From: a virus | Strand: one strand, 5' to 3' | Virus record (IMG/VR): IMGVR_UViG_3300042860_003408 | Span: 1-64,000 of that record | DNA: 64,000 nt | In this document: positions 1-8,881 of the stretch, in pieces | Position numbering within the stretch: the first letter of the stretch is position 1 | Layout: every line of letters starts with the position of its first letter | Notes under the pieces: model-generated | Told to the model about the DNA's origin: nothing | The model's input: only the letters and a program-made list of their open reading frames with translations | The model's database searches: none | Program-made: the position numbers and the translations under genes

Positions 1-2
1 AA

Positions 3-227
3 GTAGATAAGAAGATTATTTCTATAATATGTCAATTCCCATTCATGTTCTTAAGAAGACGAATAATGGACCCAGTTAATGAAGATATAGTAATGATTCA
101 TTTCTTTGGGAAGTTTAGAATAAAAAGAACTCAGATTGGAAAGAAGCTTGAGAAATACAGAAAGACTGTAGAATTAGAAAAAAGATTATTTAAAATTAGT
201 AAAAGTGAACAAAGACATAATGTTTAG
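3..227 (+). CDS. C-terminal part of a small uncharacterised protein (cut by window edge)
   Basis: The frame is open from the first complete codon to a TAG stop at 225-227, so this is probably the end of a gene that begins before the window. An internal ATG at 45 exists, but the upstream codons look equally coding (a hydrophobic ISIICQFPF stretch). The visible 74 residues are basic and Phe/Ile-rich, and a single hydrophobic patch is followed by a lysine-rich tail. I do not recognise a family. The last 8 nt overlap the preferred start of the methylase gene (ATGTTTAG), the same type of overlap seen at other junctions here, which supports it being a real gene in the same transcription unit. Confidence 0.5.
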   Translation, partial: VDKKIISIICQFPFMFLRRRIMDPVNEDIVMIHFFGKFRIKRTQIGKKLEKYRKTVELEKRLFKISKSEQRHNV

Positions 228-630
228 CAGTGGAACTGGAAATTGGTCAACGCCAATAGACCTATTCAAAGACTTAGATAATAAGTATAAATTTACAGTG
301 GATGTATGTGCTGATACTAGTAATTATAAGGTTAAGAGATACTATAATGAGAAGCAAGATGGCTTATCTAAAGACTGGAGTAATGAGATAGTGTGGTGTA
401 ATCCACCTTATTCAAATTGCTCAGATTGGGTTAGAAAGGCGGCTGAATCTAAAAACTGCTTAGTAGTAATGCTAGTCCCCGCTAGAGTAGATACGCGGTG
501 GTTTCATGACTACATATATAAGAAAGACAACATATCTTATGAATTTATAAAAGGCAGATTAAAGTTCTCTGGCAGCAAGACAAGTGCACCATTTCCATCA
601 ATGATAGTGATATTTAATAATTATGAGTAA
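220..630 (+). CDS. Phage Dam-type DNA N6-adenine methyltransferase
   Basis: Predicted to transfer a methyl group from S-adenosylmethionine to N6 of adenine in DNA, probably protecting phage DNA from restriction. The N-terminus has the W-S-T-P...LF block, followed by FTVDVCAD, a YY...DGLS.DW block and the catalytic WCNPPYS motif (an NPPY variant of DPPY), in the order usual for the phage Dam family (Dam_phage). At about 136 residues it is on the short side for the family. I chose the ATG at 220 rather than 205. It gives the MFSSG...WSTP beginning common in this family and an 8-nt overlap with the upstream gene instead of 23 nt. Target specificity cannot be read from the sequence. Confidence 0.85.
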   Translation: MFSSGTGNWSTPIDLFKDLDNKYKFTVDVCADTSNYKVKRYYNEKQDGLSKDWSNEIVWCNPPYSNCSDWVRKAAESKNCLVVMLVPARVDTRWFHDYIYKKDNISYEFIKGRLKFSGSKTSAPFPSMIVIFNNYE

Positions 631-787
631 GACTAGATTAGAATTTTATGTATCAGAAGCCTGGAAGAGAGCGCCGATAGGCAATAAGGTAAACTGGCTT
701 ATAGAAAGAAGTAATGAACAACGAACAATAAGAAACAATGAAAATAACAAAAATAAACAACCTAGCGAAGACTCCGGACGTGACTAA
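623..787 (+). CDS. Small basic protein, 54 residues, overlapping both neighbours
   Basis: An ATG inside the methylase stop (ATGAGTAA, 8-nt overlap) opens a 54-codon frame ending at TAA 785-787. It fills an otherwise unexplained gap of about 100 nt. The product begins MSKTRLEFYVSEAW and has mixed amphipathic character for about 35 residues. The Asn/Lys/Gln-rich tail is the part that overlaps the next gene by 50 nt, so the tail could be low-constraint sequence. The identical ATGAGTAA junction occurs between the spanin-like and amidase genes at 17460. No family recognised. The 50-nt overlap is the main argument against it. Confidence 0.45.
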   Translation: MSKTRLEFYVSEAWKRAPIGNKVNWLIERSNEQRTIRNNENNKNKQPSEDSGRD

Positions 788-1154
788 CGGAATAATTAGT
801 TTTGAGGCAGTAGACGTATCAGTTGAAGCTGGAGCAGATAATAAAGTAGTACTTGGATATAAAACAGGATTAACAATAGAGATGAATGAGGACGAGATAG
901 GTATACTATTGGCTCCTGAGCGAGCTGTTGGGAATTCATTATATCAAGCAGGAGGCCCTCAAATAGTCGTAGGCTCAAGCACAGAAGAGCTTGTAGTGCG
1001 ATATAAGGTAAATACTGACGCTATACCTTCATTATTCAAACAAGAGGATATTATAGGTAGAATGATTATAATTAAGAAGCCTACTATTGAATTTGAGTTT
1101 GAAGATAAATCAGAAGCTCCTAAAAAAGATGTTCCTGCAGCTAATCCTGAATAA
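738..1154 (+). CDS. dUTPase-fold-like protein, 138 residues
   Basis: The order of motifs resembles trimeric dUTPases: a beta-rich N-terminus with AGAD, a GLTIEMNEDEIGILLAPERA segment in place of the usual IP-x-G-x-x-x-I-x-x-RSS strand, and an IIGRMIIIKKP segment in place of GDRIAQL near the end. The canonical catalytic residues (the Arg-Ser-Ser of motif 2 and the Gly-x-Asp-x-x-Tyr of motif 3) are not clearly present. The protein may therefore be an inactive fold relative, perhaps structural, rather than an enzyme that keeps uracil out of DNA. The C-terminus is an acidic, proline-containing tail. It is followed after 2 nt by the next gene. Confidence 0.45.
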   Translation: MKITKINNLAKTPDVTNGIISFEAVDVSVEAGADNKVVLGYKTGLTIEMNEDEIGILLAPERAVGNSLYQAGGPQIVVGSSTEELVVRYKVNTDAIPSLFKQEDIIGRMIIIKKPTIEFEFEDKSEAPKKDVPAANPE

Positions 1155-1156
1155 TA

Positions 1157-1684
1157 ATGAAATACTTTGATATAAGTGGAGATAATGTAGTTGTTCATGC
1201 AGATGCTTTAGCAATTCCAGCATTCACAGACATATGGAATAAGTTTGATGACAAGTCAATAGCTACTAATATAATAAAATATATAGTACTGAACAATCAT
1301 CACGATAGTCCATATGTCAAATCAATGCCTACTGAGATTAGAAAGAAGAAGCTAGTAGATAGATTATTCGCTGGAGACTCAGTGCTGGTAGATAGTTTTT
1401 CTGAAGCAGAGGCAATGTATGTTGCATTTACAGATACATTATCGCTACAGATGCTTAGAGGATTAAGGCTTAATATAGAGCTAATGACAAAGTCTCTTAG
1501 AAAATCAACTAACGAGGATATGTCATTTAGAGATATGAAAGAGCTGCTAGATTTAGCGTCTAAAGCAGAGAAGGCTATTAAATCTATTAAGAACTTAGAA
1601 GACCAGGTTAGAAAAGACGAATTAGAAACATCTACTGTTAGAGGCGGAGGAAAGGTTGGATATTATGAAATTCCTAGGAAATAA
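1157..1684 (+). CDS. Uncharacterised alpha-helical protein, 175 residues, upstream of packaging genes
   Basis: Not recognised by motif. The N-terminal half is mixed, with a run reading HADALAIPAFTDIWNKFDDKS. The C-terminal half (from about residue 110) is a charged helix with heptad-like spacing, ending in a glycine-rich turn and a basic tail. Position just ahead of terminase and a helical, potentially oligomeric build would fit a small terminase subunit, but no helix-turn-helix is visible and that role is only a guess. It is separated from the metalloprotease-like gene by one nucleotide, so the two are probably cotranslated. Confidence 0.6.
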   Translation: MKYFDISGDNVVVHADALAIPAFTDIWNKFDDKSIATNIIKYIVLNNHHDSPYVKSMPTEIRKKKLVDRLFAGDSVLVDSFSEAEAMYVAFTDTLSLQMLRGLRLNIELMTKSLRKSTNEDMSFRDMKELLDLASKAEKAIKSIKNLEDQVRKDELETSTVRGGGKVGYYEIPRK

Positions 1685-1685
1685 T

Positions 1686-2084
1686 ATGAAGATATATACA
1701 TTTCACCCAAACATATATCCAGTAAGAATATGGATTGTAGTAAATGGAGATAAAAGAAAACTAGCGGAAGAGTTTGAGTATATCAAAGATGGAGAAGACT
1801 ACTTACATGAAGAGGTTAATCCTAATACAAAAATGAAAACATACGCATATTGCTCTGAGTTGCTATATAATAGAAAGACAACTAATTCTGGAGTCATGAT
1901 ATACCTTGGAGCTGAGCTAAAGCCAAGTGAAATGGCACACGAGGCGTGTCATGCAGCAGATATGATATATAATTACATAGGAGAGGATACTATAGATTTC
2001 GGCTCTGAAGCAAATGCGTATTTAGTAGGTTGGATTGTAGAAAAAATAGATGAAGTTTGTCGAGTTGAATTTAAAGAAAAATAA
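1686..2084 (+). CDS. Small zincin-like metallopeptidase (HEACH)
   Basis: Residues near 80-115 read MAHEACHAADMIYNYIG, then EANAYLVGWIVEKI. HEACH fits the HExxH zinc-binding motif, and the downstream glutamate in the EANAYL helix is a plausible third ligand, an arrangement seen in small phage zincins. The rest of this 132-residue protein is a beta-rich N-terminal half. I use the ATG at 1686, immediately after the upstream stop, instead of an earlier ATG at 1656 that would overlap by 29 nt. Its place next to head genes suggests capsid maturation or processing of a virion protein, but no substrate is evident. Confidence 0.7.
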   Translation: MKIYTFHPNIYPVRIWIVVNGDKRKLAEEFEYIKDGEDYLHEEVNPNTKMKTYAYCSELLYNRKTTNSGVMIYLGAELKPSEMAHEACHAADMIYNYIGEDTIDFGSEANAYLVGWIVEKIDEVCRVEFKEK

Positions 2085-2090
2085 AATAAC

Positions 2091-2333
2091 ATGGAAAATA
2101 AATACTACACCCCAACATTGAGAGAATTGCTGATTGCAATCATAGATGGAGATGAGATTTACTCAAGAAATAAAGACAGTGAACTAATCGCATTTAAATC
2201 TAAATCTCCATTATCATCCTTATATGAATTCATAATGATAAACAACAAACAAAGCAATATTGATGGATCTATAGACTTTAGCATTAATTTAAATAATTAT
2301 TTATTAAAAATAAAAGATGGAAAGCGGATTTAA
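2091..2333 (+). CDS. Hypothetical protein, 80 residues
   Basis: The frame starts 6 nt after the previous stop and ends 17 nt inside the resolvase gene. The product has a TPTLRELLIAIIDGDEIY N-terminal segment, a serine-rich middle and an Asn-rich C-terminus. No transmembrane segment or motif is recognisable. It is kept because it lies in the operon in the correct orientation with tight spacing and is the only frame explaining this interval. Confidence 0.6.
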   Translation: MENKYYTPTLRELLIAIIDGDEIYSRNKDSELIAFKSKSPLSSLYEFIMINNKQSNIDGSIDFSINLNNYLLKIKDGKRI

Positions 2334-2820
2334 AATAGTAGATACAGGATGGGGAACGCAGGTAGAATTGACACAGATGGTATTCATAAAAGGGAATATA
2401 CCAAGCAGCAAGAACAGCAAGGTAGCAACAAGCAAGGGGATCTTCCACTCGAAGACAGTGGGAAAATTCTTAAGGGAGATGGGTATTCAACACTACTCGG
2501 TATCAAAGAAAGAGATAACCTACTACAAGACTCGGCCATGCATGTTTCCGGTAAAAGACCTCAAGGACTTAATCTCTGGGTCATTGAAGACAGGATTAGA
2601 GGGAGGGCCTATAAAAATTGGCGTTCACTTCGTTCGCCAAACAAAATCTAAGTTTGACTTCCATAATATATGTCAAATAATATTCGACTTAATGGTGGCA
2701 TTCGACATAATCGAGGATGATAATATGGACTGTATACTCCCATTTCCTATGAAGATAGATAACAAGTGGTATACGGTAGACAAAGATAATCCAGGCTGTT
2801 ATATTTCTATATTGATATAA
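2317..2820 (+). CDS. RusA-like Holliday junction resolvase
   Basis: The protein starts its fold with FIKGNIPSSKNSK, as RusA-family enzymes do. Near residues 110-145 it has KSKFDFHN...IIFDLMVAFDIIEDDN, matching the RusA pattern of Asp, Asn, Asp and the terminal (I/V)xxDD acidic cluster that binds Mg2+ and cuts four-way junctions symmetrically. A conserved lysine/arginine segment (VHFVRQTKSK) precedes it. At 167 residues it is slightly longer than classic RusA (about 120) because of an insertion after residue 40. Its position directly before terminase suggests it clears branched replication intermediates before packaging. Confidence 0.8.
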   Translation: MESGFKIVDTGWGTQVELTQMVFIKGNIPSSKNSKVATSKGIFHSKTVGKFLREMGIQHYSVSKKEITYYKTRPCMFPVKDLKDLISGSLKTGLEGGPIKIGVHFVRQTKSKFDFHNICQIIFDLMVAFDIIEDDNMDCILPFPMKIDNKWYTVDKDNPGCYISILI

Positions 2821-2853
2821 GGAATATAAATCAAAATAAACAACTAAATATAA

Positions 2854-2870
2854 TATACGTTTTTATACGT
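2854..2870 (+). promoter_or_regulatory. Direct repeat TATACGT x2 in the gap before the terminase operon
   Basis: The 66-nt gap between the resolvase and the next gene holds two identical TATACGT heptamers (2854-2860 and 2864-2870) whose starts are exactly 10 bp apart, one helical turn, within a T/A-rich stretch. This could be a promoter or protein-binding element for late genes. I see no convincing Bacteroidota -7/-33 pair, and the length is short enough for chance in AT-rich DNA. Confidence 0.25.
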
Positions 2871-2886
2871 AAAACAAACTAATGTT

Positions 2887-3171
2887 ATGAAAAACACAAA
2901 AGCAAACAAGGTGGAAGCCACTAATGAAGTGATGCCTACAGTAGAAGTAATTAACGAACAAGTTAAACCAGTGGTTAAGAAAAACTATAAACCACGTAAG
3001 AAACATAACAAGAACAAACAAGAGCAGCCTAAAATTGTTGTCCTTGCAGTAGAAGATGTGGCAATCCCAGAGAATGCCATCCTTGATGTATTTACATCTG
3101 AGGATATTACTCCTACTAAGAAAGAAAAATTTAAGTTCCTAAACTGGTTGAGAAAAACTTTTAAATGGTAA
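2887..3171 (+). CDS. Lysine-rich hypothetical protein, 94 residues
   Basis: The product is low-complexity in its first half: alternating Lys/Asn/Glu/Val, then a strongly basic block around residues 37-50 (KPRKKHNKNK). It ends in a short amphipathic, aromatic helix (FKFLNWLRKTFKW). Such a layout fits a nucleic-acid- or terminase-associated accessory protein, but no family is recognised. Its stop overlaps the terminase start by 7 nt (ATGGTAA), implying coupled translation. Confidence 0.65.
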   Translation: MKNTKANKVEATNEVMPTVEVINEQVKPVVKKNYKPRKKHNKNKQEQPKIVVLAVEDVAIPENAILDVFTSEDITPTKKEKFKFLNWLRKTFKW

Positions 3172-5213
3172 ATTTCAATAAGAAATACAAGAACGTAGAA
3201 CACTTTCAAGCCCCGGCGCTTCATTTCCAGAAGCACGGGGTTTACTGTTTTGCACCAGAAGGGACAACCGAGTATACTGAATACTGGGATAAAGAAGAGT
3301 CTAGATGTCTTGACGGATATACAGCTCCAAATGGAGATTGGATTAGTGGGTATAACTATTTCTATTTAAACTACTGCCCTATATTAAGGCTTGTAGAGAT
3401 TCAGTATAAAGATAGGAATGGAAATATAAAAACTAGACGTGAGAAGAATAGGGAGTTTCCTGACTTCTATGACTACGATGCTCATTACTTTACAGCTGTT
3501 CAAGATGCTGAAGATGATGGAAAACATATGGTTGTTCTAAAGAAACGTGGTAGTGGATATTCATTCAAGGGCGCATCAATGCTCGTTAGAAACTACGCTT
3601 TAATCCCTGAATCTAAATCATATGCCGTAGCCTCAGAGGCTGAATATCTAATAAAGGATGGTGTTTTATCAAAAGCATGGGACTTAATAGACTTTATAGA
3701 TAACAATACTGCTTGGTCAAAAAAGAAGCTTGTTACAACTAAAATGCATAGAAAGTCTGGATTTAAAATCAAAGATGAGTTTGGAAACGAGACTGAGGCT
3801 GGATTTAAATCTGAGATAATCGGGGTTACATTAAAGAATGACCCAAATAAAATTCGTGGTAAACGTGGAAAGATAATACTATTCGAGGAGGCTGGTTCCT
3901 TCAAGGATATATTGCAAGCATGGCAAATAGCTAGACCGTCAGTAGAAGAAGATGGATATGCTTACGCTATGCTTATTGCGTATGGTACAGGCGGAGATGA
4001 AGGTAGTAGGTTTGATGGATTAAAGGAGATGTTCTACCATGCAGATGGTTATAACGTAAAGACTTTCCCTAATATATGGGATACTGGAGCTGAAGGTACT
4101 AAATGTGCTTTCTTTGTACCTGTATGGGCTAATATGTCTATGCTTGATGCAAAAGGCAATAAGCTGTACATGGATAAGTTTGGCAATAGTCTAAAGGAAA
4201 AAGCCACTGACTTTGCCATGTCTGAGAGGAAGAAAGTAATAGATGGAGCGTCAGATTCAAGGGCAATAGATAGATATGTAGCTGAGAACCCAATGACGCC
4301 CCAGGAGGCTTGTTTAGAGCTCACTGGTAACATCTTCCCGAAGAAAGACCTAATGACGCAGCTCAATGCTATACGCGTCAACAAGAAGCTTCAAAACCAT
4401 AAACAGGTGGGTGATTTAAACTGGGTAAATGGCCAGGTTGAATGGACTATAAAGAAGACTGGAGATATTACTAAATATCCATTAGGTAAAGACGATAAGA
4501 AAGAAGGATCTATAGTTATATGGGAGCACCCAGTGAAAGATGCACCAGCAGGATTATATATAGCAGGCAATGACCCTTATGACTTTAACGAAGCTGCTAA
4601 TTCAACATCACTTGGAGCTACTATAGTATATAAAAGATTCCAAAACTTTGAAGAGTACTATGACATTATAGTGGCTGAATATACAGGTAGGCCTGATACG
4701 GCTGATGAGTACTATGAGAATGTGCGTAAGCTAATGATGTATTATAATGCTAGATTACTATATGAGAATGAAAAAAAAGGCTTATATACGTACTTTACTA
4801 ATAAGCACTGTGACTATCTTTTAGCAGACCAGCCTGACATTATATCAGATATTATATCTAAATCCACCGTAAATAGGCGGAAAGGCATACACATGACAAA
4901 GGGTATAATAGACTTCTCTGAGATACTAATCAAGGACTGGCTCAACGAAGAATATGCTCCTGGATACAAAAATTTAACTAGAATATTGTCTGAGCCATTA
5001 TTGGAAGAACTAATTCAATATAATAGCAAAGGAAACTTTGACCGAGTTAGAGCACTGCAATGCTTGATGATATATAGAGAACAATTACATAATCTGCATG
5101 TAAAAAAGAAAGCAGAAGAAGAAAAAAGTATGAGGCTTTTTGAAGTCCCATTATTTGGCTCTAAATGGTTCGAAACAGGTAGAGACAATAGAAAATCATT
5201 ATTAAATTTTTAA
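3165..5213 (+). CDS. terL: Terminase large subunit (TerL)
   Basis: ATP-driven DNA packaging motor with a C-terminal headful/endonuclease domain. Residues 126-136 read KKRGSGYSFKG, a degenerate Walker A (GSGYSFK) of the type seen in crAss-like terminases. A hydrophobic strand followed by FEEAG near residues 240-245 is the Walker B plus catalytic glutamate. The RNase-H-like nuclease domain begins around residue 465 with AGNDPYDF, supplying the first metal-binding aspartate, with further acidic residues in YENEKKG near residue 550. Length (682) fits the group. The first 110 residues, rich in Tyr/Asp, form an N-terminal extension. It is followed after 6 nt by the portal gene. Confidence 0.93.
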   Translation: MVNFNKKYKNVEHFQAPALHFQKHGVYCFAPEGTTEYTEYWDKEESRCLDGYTAPNGDWISGYNYFYLNYCPILRLVEIQYKDRNGNIKTRREKNREFPDFYDYDAHYFTAVQDAEDDGKHMVVLKKRGSGYSFKGASMLVRNYALIPESKSYAVASEAEYLIKDGVLSKAWDLIDFIDNNTAWSKKKLVTTKMHRKSGFKIKDEFGNETEAGFKSEIIGVTLKNDPNKIRGKRGKIILFEEAGSFKDILQAWQIARPSVEEDGYAYAMLIAYGTGGDEGSRFDGLKEMFYHADGYNVKTFPNIWDTGAEGTKCAFFVPVWANMSMLDAKGNKLYMDKFGNSLKEKATDFAMSERKKVIDGASDSRAIDRYVAENPMTPQEACLELTGNIFPKKDLMTQLNAIRVNKKLQNHKQVGDLNWVNGQVEWTIKKTGDITKYPLGKDDKKEGSIVIWEHPVKDAPAGLYIAGNDPYDFNEAANSTSLGATIVYKRFQNFEEYYDIIVAEYTGRPDTADEYYENVRKLMMYYNARLLYENEKKGLYTYFTNKHCDYLLADQPDIISDIISKSTVNRRKGIHMTKGIIDFSEILIKDWLNEEYAPGYKNLTRILSEPLLEELIQYNSKGNFDRVRALQCLMIYREQLHNLHVKKKAEEEKSMRLFEVPLFGSKWFETGRDNRKSLLNF

Positions 5214-5219
5214 GCGCTT

Positions 5220-7763
5220 ATGAAAAATCAAATAACTGCATTCCCAATACAGAAGCTTCCAATGAAGCAAAAGGATGAGGAATGGGGAGAACTATGCGTC
5301 GACTACATAATAAGTAGTGGAGAGCAGAACTCGAAGATGTTTGGAGACAAGACTGAATTCGATGAAATGAAATCGAACTACGATCTATACAATAGTATCT
5401 TTGACAAAAACGACCTGAAGTATGTTACAGACCCATTTAATCAAGAAGATGGATTTCCTGCTTCACCTCAGAACTTCAATATAATAAAACCAAAAATAGA
5501 CCTTTTAATTGGAGAGGAAACTAAAAGGCCTGACAATTATAAGATATCCAGGACCAGTCAATCAGCTGCATCAGATATGCAGGATTCTATGAAGCAAATG
5601 CTTATGGAATATGTAATGGCATCTGTAACTGCATCAATGTCAGAGGAACAAGCTGCTGAATTTCAAGCTAAGCTTGAGTCTGGTGAGGTTATGCCACCTG
5701 AGAAGATTGCGTCATTTATGTCTAAAGAGTATAAAGATGTAGCAGAATCATCTGCATATCATGCAATGAGTTATCTTAAGGAGAGGCTTAATACGAGACA
5801 TGAATTTAATAAAGGATTCTCTGACTTGCTAAAAGGTTCTAAAGAGATATTTTATGTAGGGATTCAAAACGGGGATCCTACATTGGAGCGAGTAAATCCA
5901 TTATACTTCACTCATGACACTGCACCTGACTTAGAATTCATTGAAGATGGAGACTGGGCTTGCAGACGAATGAGAATGTCTTATACAGAAGCATATGATA
6001 GATTGTACGATAAAATGTCAGAAAAAGACCTAGACAAGCTATTGGATATTACAGGACAAAAACCTACATCAGGCAAATACGGCCCTATGAAGAATTCAAT
6101 GGTTGATTACGTGCACATGGACACTATGATATCAAATCCTAGAAATGAAGACAATTTTGACTCAAATGTCGTTAACGTATGGCATGCTACATGGAAATCA
6201 TATAAGAAAATAGGCTTCGTTAAGTATATAGACGATAATGGAGAATTGGTAGAAACTGTTGTCTCTGAGAACTATTTGGTTATTGGAACAGAAGAGTCTA
6301 TTGAATGGAAATGGGTTATTGAGGTATGGGAAGGCTACAGAATTGGGGCTGATTTATACGTAGGAGTGCAGCCGATAGAATACCAACATGTATCTAGAGA
6401 AAATCCAAATTCGCAGAAATTGCCATACTTCGGCGTAATATATAATGGTGGAAAATCATTAGTGTCAATAATGAAGCCACTTCAATATATGTATATTATA
6501 CTTTGGTATCGACTTGAGTTGGCGCTAGCTAGAGATAAAGGTAAGGTACTTAATATGGACATAACGCAGATACCTAAGGACATGAATATAGATCCAGCAA
6601 AATGGATGCACTATTTATCTGCAGTAGGTGTTAACTTTATTAATCCATACGACAATGGATATGATATTCCAGGCAGAGAAGGAGGTAGGGCTAGTGGCTT
6701 TAATCAGATAGCTGCAGTGGACTTAACAATGTCTAATGTTATTGGAGAGTACGTCAATCTTATGTCTAAGATAGAAGATATGATATCAGAAATATCTGGT
6801 GTAACTAGGCAAAGACAAGGTTCTATATCAAGTAGCGAGCTTGTTGGAAATGTTGAACGCTCTGTACAGCAGTCCGCATATATAACTGAATCGTTATTCT
6901 GGACCCATAGCCAATGTAAAAAGAACGTCTTAAAAGGGCTTATAAATACAGCTAAAGAGGCATGGAGAGATTCAGGTAAGACTAAATTACATTACATACT
7001 TGATGATTCCACAAGGACATTCCTTGAATTAGAGGAGCCATTCTTCTATGAAGATATGGATATATTTGTTGTAGATTCAACTAAAGAGATGCAAAACCTT
7101 GAAATGGTTAAAAGCCTTTATCAACCTGCGATGCAGAACGGAGCTACGCTTCTTGATATTGCCGAGATTATAACTCTTGATAATATTACAGAGATGAAGC
7201 AAGCGTTGAAGCGCATTGAAGAGAAAAGGATGCAATTGCAAGAGCAGGCTAATCAAGCTGAGAATGATAGACAAATGCAGCTTATACAAGCCCAAAACGA
7301 AGCCAAGCAAGTTGAAATGCAGCTTAGGTCTGCTGAGCTTGATATGGAGAAATATAAGATAGATACTGATAATCAGACTAGAATATATGTTGCCCAGCTT
7401 AACGCATATAGAGGCGCTGAGGATTTAGATGCAGATATGAATGGAGTTCCAGATCCAATAGAACTTGGAAATCTAGCCATAAAACAAACTCAAATGAATG
7501 CAGATATAGCTGATAAGGCTATGCAAGCGTCAGAGAAAATGAGAGCTGAATCTGCTAAGATAGATATAGAAAAAAGAAAAGTAGCCGCATCTGAGAAGGC
7601 AGAGCAAGCTAAGGTAGAGATTGAGAAATCAAAACTTAATCTTGAAAGATACAAGGTAGAGCAAGCCAAGGTTCTTCAAAAAGCCAAAGATGATGCAGCC
7701 TACAAAAGAGAACAATTAAAAGCAAAAACAGCTAGAGCTAATAAGGTTTCTGGCGAGAAATAA
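5220..7763 (+). CDS. Portal protein
   Basis: A dodecameric portal at the unique capsid vertex is the expected product directly after TerL. The protein is 847 residues, in the range of crAss-like portals. Residues 80-100 contain NFNIIKPKIDLLIGEETKRP, a typical portal N-terminal signature (conserved aromatic/Pro, then GEE.KRP). The central part has the long helical stem region and a TRQRQGSISSSELVGNVERS tract. From about residue 650 to the end it is an uninterrupted Gln/Glu/Lys/Ala coiled coil that would project as the barrel or crown and may contact packaged cargo. It is followed by the scaffold-like gene after 18 nt. Confidence 0.9.
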   Translation: MKNQITAFPIQKLPMKQKDEEWGELCVDYIISSGEQNSKMFGDKTEFDEMKSNYDLYNSIFDKNDLKYVTDPFNQEDGFPASPQNFNIIKPKIDLLIGEETKRPDNYKISRTSQSAASDMQDSMKQMLMEYVMASVTASMSEEQAAEFQAKLESGEVMPPEKIASFMSKEYKDVAESSAYHAMSYLKERLNTRHEFNKGFSDLLKGSKEIFYVGIQNGDPTLERVNPLYFTHDTAPDLEFIEDGDWACRRMRMSYTEAYDRLYDKMSEKDLDKLLDITGQKPTSGKYGPMKNSMVDYVHMDTMISNPRNEDNFDSNVVNVWHATWKSYKKIGFVKYIDDNGELVETVVSENYLVIGTEESIEWKWVIEVWEGYRIGADLYVGVQPIEYQHVSRENPNSQKLPYFGVIYNGGKSLVSIMKPLQYMYIILWYRLELALARDKGKVLNMDITQIPKDMNIDPAKWMHYLSAVGVNFINPYDNGYDIPGREGGRASGFNQIAAVDLTMSNVIGEYVNLMSKIEDMISEISGVTRQRQGSISSSELVGNVERSVQQSAYITESLFWTHSQCKKNVLKGLINTAKEAWRDSGKTKLHYILDDSTRTFLELEEPFFYEDMDIFVVDSTKEMQNLEMVKSLYQPAMQNGATLLDIAEIITLDNITEMKQALKRIEEKRMQLQEQANQAENDRQMQLIQAQNEAKQVEMQLRSAELDMEKYKIDTDNQTRIYVAQLNAYRGAEDLDADMNGVPDPIELGNLAIKQTQMNADIADKAMQASEKMRAESAKIDIEKRKVAASEKAEQAKVEIEKSKLNLERYKVEQAKVLQKAKDDAAYKREQLKAKTARANKVSGEK

Positions 7764-7781
7764 ATTTAAATAGATTAAATT

Positions 7782-8879
7782 ATGAAAGATACACTAAATG
7801 GATTTTCTGCCATATTCGAAGAGATATCGAACGAAGGTATTGACCCAGAGAAAGTATTAGGCGGAGGAAACGAGCCAGAGATAGATGAGAATGGAAATGT
7901 TAAATATAGCGAAAAGCTAGATAGGCTTCCATCAGGTGATGAGCCAGATATGACTCCGGATGATTTGGATATAGAGCCAGACAAGGATGACGATGATGAA
8001 CCAGAAGAAAAGATATCTACAGAAGAAGATGAGCCTGCTGAAACAGGAGATGAGGCTACTGCTTTATTCTTTGATGCGATAGCAGAGGCTGCTGGGTGGG
8101 AAGATATTGACGCTGAGGCAAAACCAAAGACTCCAGAGGAGCTTATAGAATACTTTAAGGACGTTATATCTGAGAACTCAAAACCTCAATACGCTAATGA
8201 TGATGTAGCAGCTCTTGATGAATTCGTTAGAAACGGTGGAAAGATGGAGGACTTTATCAAGGCTTCCGGTGAATTCGACTATGATAACATAGACACATCT
8301 AATGAGTATATGCAAAAACGAGTAGTTAGCGAATTCTTATCAAAGAAAGGTTTCTCGGAAGCTCAAATATCAAGAAAGCTAGAGAAGTATGAAGATGCTG
8401 AAATTCTAGAAGACGAGGCAAAAGACGCAATTGAGTCTCTAAAAGAGATGGCTCAAGAAGACAAGAAAACGCTATTAGAAGAACAGAAGAAAAGTAGAGC
8501 TCTCGCAGAACAGGAACAACAAAAGTTTGTTGACACCGTTATGAGTGAAATAGAGGCTATGGACAATGTTCGCGGTATTAAAATACCAAAAGAAGATAAA
8601 AAAGCCTTGACCAATTATCTATTTAATGTAGAATCTGACGGTAGAACTAAATATCAAAAGGACTACGCCAAATCTACTAAAAACTTAATAGAGTCCGCAT
8701 ACTTCACTATGAAGGGCGACTCACTATTAAACTCCGCGAAAAAAAGTGGAGAAACAACCGCCACTGATAAATTCAGACAGGCGATAAAGACGACTGGGCT
8801 TGGAAAGTCTAAACAGCCAATAAGTACCGGAGCTAGTGCACCACTATGGACCTTAGCCTCAAAATCACTACTGGCATAA
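7782..8879 (+). CDS. Probable scaffold-like head-assembly protein
   Basis: Assigned from position (between portal and major capsid protein) and composition. Residues 25-90 are extremely acidic (Asp/Glu/Pro), the middle is Glu/Lys-rich coiled coil (about residues 185-250), and the C-terminus (about 330-365) is basic and Ser/Gly-rich. An acidic, helical body with a basic tail that binds coat protein is characteristic of phage scaffolds. No protease active site is visible. Removal during maturation might use one of the metallopeptidase-like proteins nearby, but that is speculation. Confidence 0.7.
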   Translation: MKDTLNGFSAIFEEISNEGIDPEKVLGGGNEPEIDENGNVKYSEKLDRLPSGDEPDMTPDDLDIEPDKDDDDEPEEKISTEEDEPAETGDEATALFFDAIAEAAGWEDIDAEAKPKTPEELIEYFKDVISENSKPQYANDDVAALDEFVRNGGKMEDFIKASGEFDYDNIDTSNEYMQKRVVSEFLSKKGFSEAQISRKLEKYEDAEILEDEAKDAIESLKEMAQEDKKTLLEEQKKSRALAEQEQQKFVDTVMSEIEAMDNVRGIKIPKEDKKALTNYLFNVESDGRTKYQKDYAKSTKNLIESAYFTMKGDSLLNSAKKSGETTATDKFRQAIKTTGLGKSKQPISTGASAPLWTLASKSLLA

Positions 8880-8881
8880 TA

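Noticed and set aside
2349-2651. 100-residue plus-strand ORF inside the resolvase gene
   Set aside because: Different-frame shadow of a gene with clear RusA motifs.
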